From CAZOOA01 sp964581355 (lineage in GTDB: Bacteria > Bacillota > Dethiobacteria > DTU022 > UBA8154): a stretch of 14,051 nt of DNA. The stretch lies in contig CAZOOA010000072.1 of the NCBI GenBank assembly GCA_964581355.1, positions 1-14,051 of the forward strand, read 5' to 3'. Position 1 is the first letter of the stretch. Each line of letters begins with the position of its first letter. Of this stretch, positions 11,905 through 14,051 are shown piece after piece. The notes beneath the pieces are model-generated. The model was not told the origin of the DNA. It saw only the letters and a program-made list of their open reading frames with translations, and searched no databases. The position numbers were made by a program, and so were the translations under genes.

Positions 11905-14051
11905 TCAGAAAACAGGCTGTTTCCCGGTTTCCACAGCGAAAAAAGCCCGGTTGCCTGTTTCATTGTAATACAGTTTTCCGCAACAAAGCTGGGTCATGGC
12001 GATGCCCCGGCCCCGCTCTCTGTCCCCTGCCAGGTTCAGGGGATTGTCTTTTTTCTCCGTCCAGGCAAACCCCGGGCCCTGGTCCTGGACCGAGGCAAAG
12101 AGGTAGTCCCGGGTGGCGGACAGCTCGACGAACACTTTCTTTTGGGGGTCGAAGCCGTTGCCGTGTTCCATGGCATTGGCCGCCAGCTCGTGCAGGCCCA
12201 GCAGGAAGGGTTCCGCAGACTGGTTTTCCGGCATGAAGTCCATCGCTTCCCGGCGCAGGCGGTCCAGGGCTTCAACGTCACTTTCCAGTTCCAGGTGTTT
12301 TTTCCGTTTTTCTGCGGGCTCGGCCTGGATCAGCTCCAGGGTGATATCGTCGTCTCCCTGGAGGGTGCCGCCGTTGAAGCGGATGAAGTCCTCTTTGACC
12401 GCACGCAGGATCAGCTCCGGGGGCAGGTGGCTGTGGGCATAGAAGACCTGCTCCAGCCTGCCGTTGTAGACCTCATCCCCCGCCCGCTGCTCGGTCAGGC
12501 CGTCGGTGCTGACCAGCAGCGTGGTGCTCGGGGTGAGCTCCATTGACCTGACGGTGAAATCCATCAGCTCTTCTTCAATGGTGGTCGAAAGAGGCGGGCC
12601 TTCGGCCATGAGGCGCAGCTGGCTGCCGTCGCCCGTCTGCACCAGGGGCAGTTCCTGAAAACCGGCCCCGGTGTAGCTCAGCTCCATGGTGTTCAGGTCG
12701 AGCACCATGAGAAAAATACAGATAAAGTAGTCCTGGGGGTAGTTCTGCCGGCGGTACTGATGGTCCAGGTGGCGCAGGATGGAGCCGGGATCGATAGCTT
12801 CCGGCCGCAGCATGATGTAGCTGTCGACGCACTCCTTGACAAAGGCGCTGAGCAGCGCCCCATCCAGCCCGTGGCCGGTCACATCGGAAACATAGAGGAC
12901 CAGCTTGTCGCCGGCCTGCTGGGCATAATAGAAGTCGCCGCCCAGGCGCCGGGCCGGCTGGTAGTAGGCGGCCAGGGAAACGCCCTCCACCCGGGGCATG
13001 GTTACCGGCAGTGTCATTTCATGCATGGCGCGGGCCTTGTCCAGTTCCTCATTTAGCTGGCGGTACAGGTCTTCCAGCTCCTCCCCTTTCGTTTCCAGGG
13101 CCCGGGTGTAATCCCGGATTTTTTCTTCGGCGGACTTGCGGTCGCTGATATCCCACCAGATGCCGATGGCCTCCAGGGTGCCGTCCTCATGGGTAATCAG
13201 CTGCTGTTCGTCATAAAGCCAGCGGTACCGGCCCTGCTTGTCTTTGAACCTGTATTCACCCAGACTGGCCTTGCCCCGGGTGATTAACTCCGGGATGGCA
13301 TTGAACACTTTTTCCGCATCATCGGGATGCAGGTTTTCCTTGAACAGTCCCTGGTTATTGACCAGTTCCTCGGGCTCGTAGCCCAACAGTTTTTTGACAT
13401 TTTGGTTGATATAGTTGATTTCCGGCTTTCCATCGACAATCAGGTAGGAATAGATCACGGCGGGGGTGTTGGAAATCAGCGTGTTGAGCCGTTTTTCGTT
13501 TTCCTGCAATTCGCCCACCAGCTGGGCGTTTTTTCGTGCCTGCTGGAAATAACGCAAAATCAGGTATATCAACAGGGCATAGGTGGGGATGGTTGCCGCC
13601 TGAACTATGAAGCGGTTGGTCAGGGAGGTCTGCAGGTCTATACCGAAGTTCCAGAAAAGGATATATGACATGGCCACAATGCTAAAGAGAGCCTGGGGGA
13701 CAGCCACAGCCAGCAGGACATTGGCCAGCTCCGGGATCCGGCCTTTGCAGGACCGGTAAATCAAGCCCGGGATCAGGCCCCTTAAGGCGCTGAGCGCCGT
13801 AATCGAAGGCAGGTAGACCTTGTACGGCGAATCAGGCTGCAGCAGAAAGCCGATCACGTCGGTTGACGCCCCGACCAGGGCGCCCCACCACGGGCCCAGC
13901 AGGATGGAGCTGAGAATGATCACCAGGTTGCCAAAGTTTACCCGGATGGCCTCAATTTCGCCGGCAAAAAAAGAAAAGTTCAGCGCCTCTGCAGCGAGAA
14001 CTGCCACGACGATGTAGCCCAGCAACGGGAGGAGTTTGCGTCGGATTTCAG
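11905..14051 (-). CDS. ECF-S-like membrane sensor fused to PAS, SpoIIE phosphatase and HATPase (5' partial)
   Basis: The frame runs off the right edge without a stop, so the true start lies outside; residues here are counted from an internal TTG at 14025. Residues 1-160 are membrane helices with FGNLVIILSSILLGPWWGAL (31-50), VGASTDVIG (51-59) and LRGLIPGLIYR (81-91), the pattern of ECF transporter S components such as FolT. Then come a PAS domain (180-296), a coiled coil (296-335), and a PP2C/SpoIIE phosphatase (about 345-565) with metal-binding GGDF (362-365), DVTGHG (381-386), TDG (507-509) and GDDDIT (557-562). The last part is a GHKL ATPase of the anti-sigma type (575-700) with N-box ELAANAMEHGN (613-623), DQGPGF (648-653) and GRGIAM (672-677). 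Such RsbU/RsbW-like fusions dephosphorylate and bind STAS antagonists to control a sigma factor or similar output. No STAS gene is in the window. The sensed ligand is unknown; the gene is convergent to the helicase pair. Confidence 0.88.
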   Translation of the reverse strand, partial: EIRRKLLPLLGYIVVAVLAAEALNFSFFAGEIEAIRVNFGNLVIILSSILLGPWWGALVGASTDVIGFLLQPDSPYKVYLPSITALSALRGLIPGLIYRSCKGRIPELANVLLAVAVPQALFSIVAMSYILFWNFGIDLQTSLTNRFIVQAATIPTYALLIYLILRYFQQARKNAQLVGELQENEKRLNTLISNTPAVIYSYLIVDGKPEINYINQNVKKLLGYEPEELVNNQGLFKENLHPDDAEKVFNAIPELITRGKASLGEYRFKDKQGRYRWLYDEQQLITHEDGTLEAIGIWWDISDRKSAEEKIRDYTRALETKGEELEDLYRQLNEELDKARAMHEMTLPVTMPRVEGVSLAAYYQPARRLGGDFYYAQQAGDKLVLYVSDVTGHGLDGALLSAFVKECVDSYIMLRPEAIDPGSILRHLDHQYRRQNYPQDYFICIFLMVLDLNTMELSYTGAGFQELPLVQTGDGSQLRLMAEGPPLSTTIEEELMDFTVRSMELTPSTTLLVSTDGLTEQRAGDEVYNGRLEQVFYAHSHLPPELILRAVKEDFIRFNGGTLQGDDDITLELIQAEPAEKRKKHLELESDVEALDRLRREAMDFMPENQSAEPFLLGLHELAANAMEHGNGFDPQKKVFVELSATRDYLFASVQDQGPGFAWTEKKDNPLNLAGDRERGRGIAMTQLCCGKLYYNETGNRAFFAVETGKQPVF

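Overview
The window looks like a piece of an anaerobic Firmicutes (Clostridia) chromosome, of a Peptococcaceae/Desulfotomaculum-like kind. I infer this from the strong AGGAGG-type ribosome binding sites, the use of TTG starts, a SpoIIE-type phosphatase, a YkuI-like EAL protein, and a tungsten-type aldehyde oxidoreductase next to an iron alcohol dehydrogenase. I cannot name a species. All calls come from reading the sequence; no database search was run.

Left part (1-5840, all genes on the minus strand). This is a self-contained alcohol/aldehyde module. In transcription order it holds a sigma-54-dependent AcoR-like activator (5737-3713), a sigma-54 promoter with near-consensus -24/-12 elements (3350-3333), a leader of about 250 nt carrying a five-codon mini-ORF with an exceptionally strong Shine-Dalgarno, an iron-containing alcohol dehydrogenase (3076-1904), an aldehyde:ferredoxin oxidoreductase (1864-116) and an intrinsic terminator (83-58). 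A palindrome and paired direct repeats 150-200 bp upstream of the promoter are candidate enhancer sites for the activator. Together the two enzymes would interconvert alcohol, aldehyde and acid, with NAD(H) and ferredoxin as electron carriers.

Middle part (5841-8238). A sigma-A promoter (6114-6142) starts a leader of about 240 nt that contains an 18-bp tandem duplication, a foldable three-stem element and a strong intrinsic terminator, all before the start codon of a YkuI-like EAL (cyclic-di-GMP phosphodiesterase) gene. The layout suggests transcription attenuation, possibly by a riboswitch. After this gene comes a 100-N assembly gap flanked by two identical 51-bp sequences, then a non-coding stretch with hairpins and a CCCTG pentanucleotide repeat.

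Right part (8239-14051). Two co-directional genes encode an SNF2/HepA-like helicase with a long, low-complexity, charged N-terminus and a coiled-coil/zinc-ribbon partner, probably one functional unit. Convergent to them, and running off the right edge, is a membrane signalling protein. Its N-terminal membrane domain resembles the substrate-binding S component of ECF vitamin transporters and is joined to PAS, SpoIIE/PP2C phosphatase and anti-sigma-factor-like ATPase domains. This fusion is the most unusual architecture in the window.
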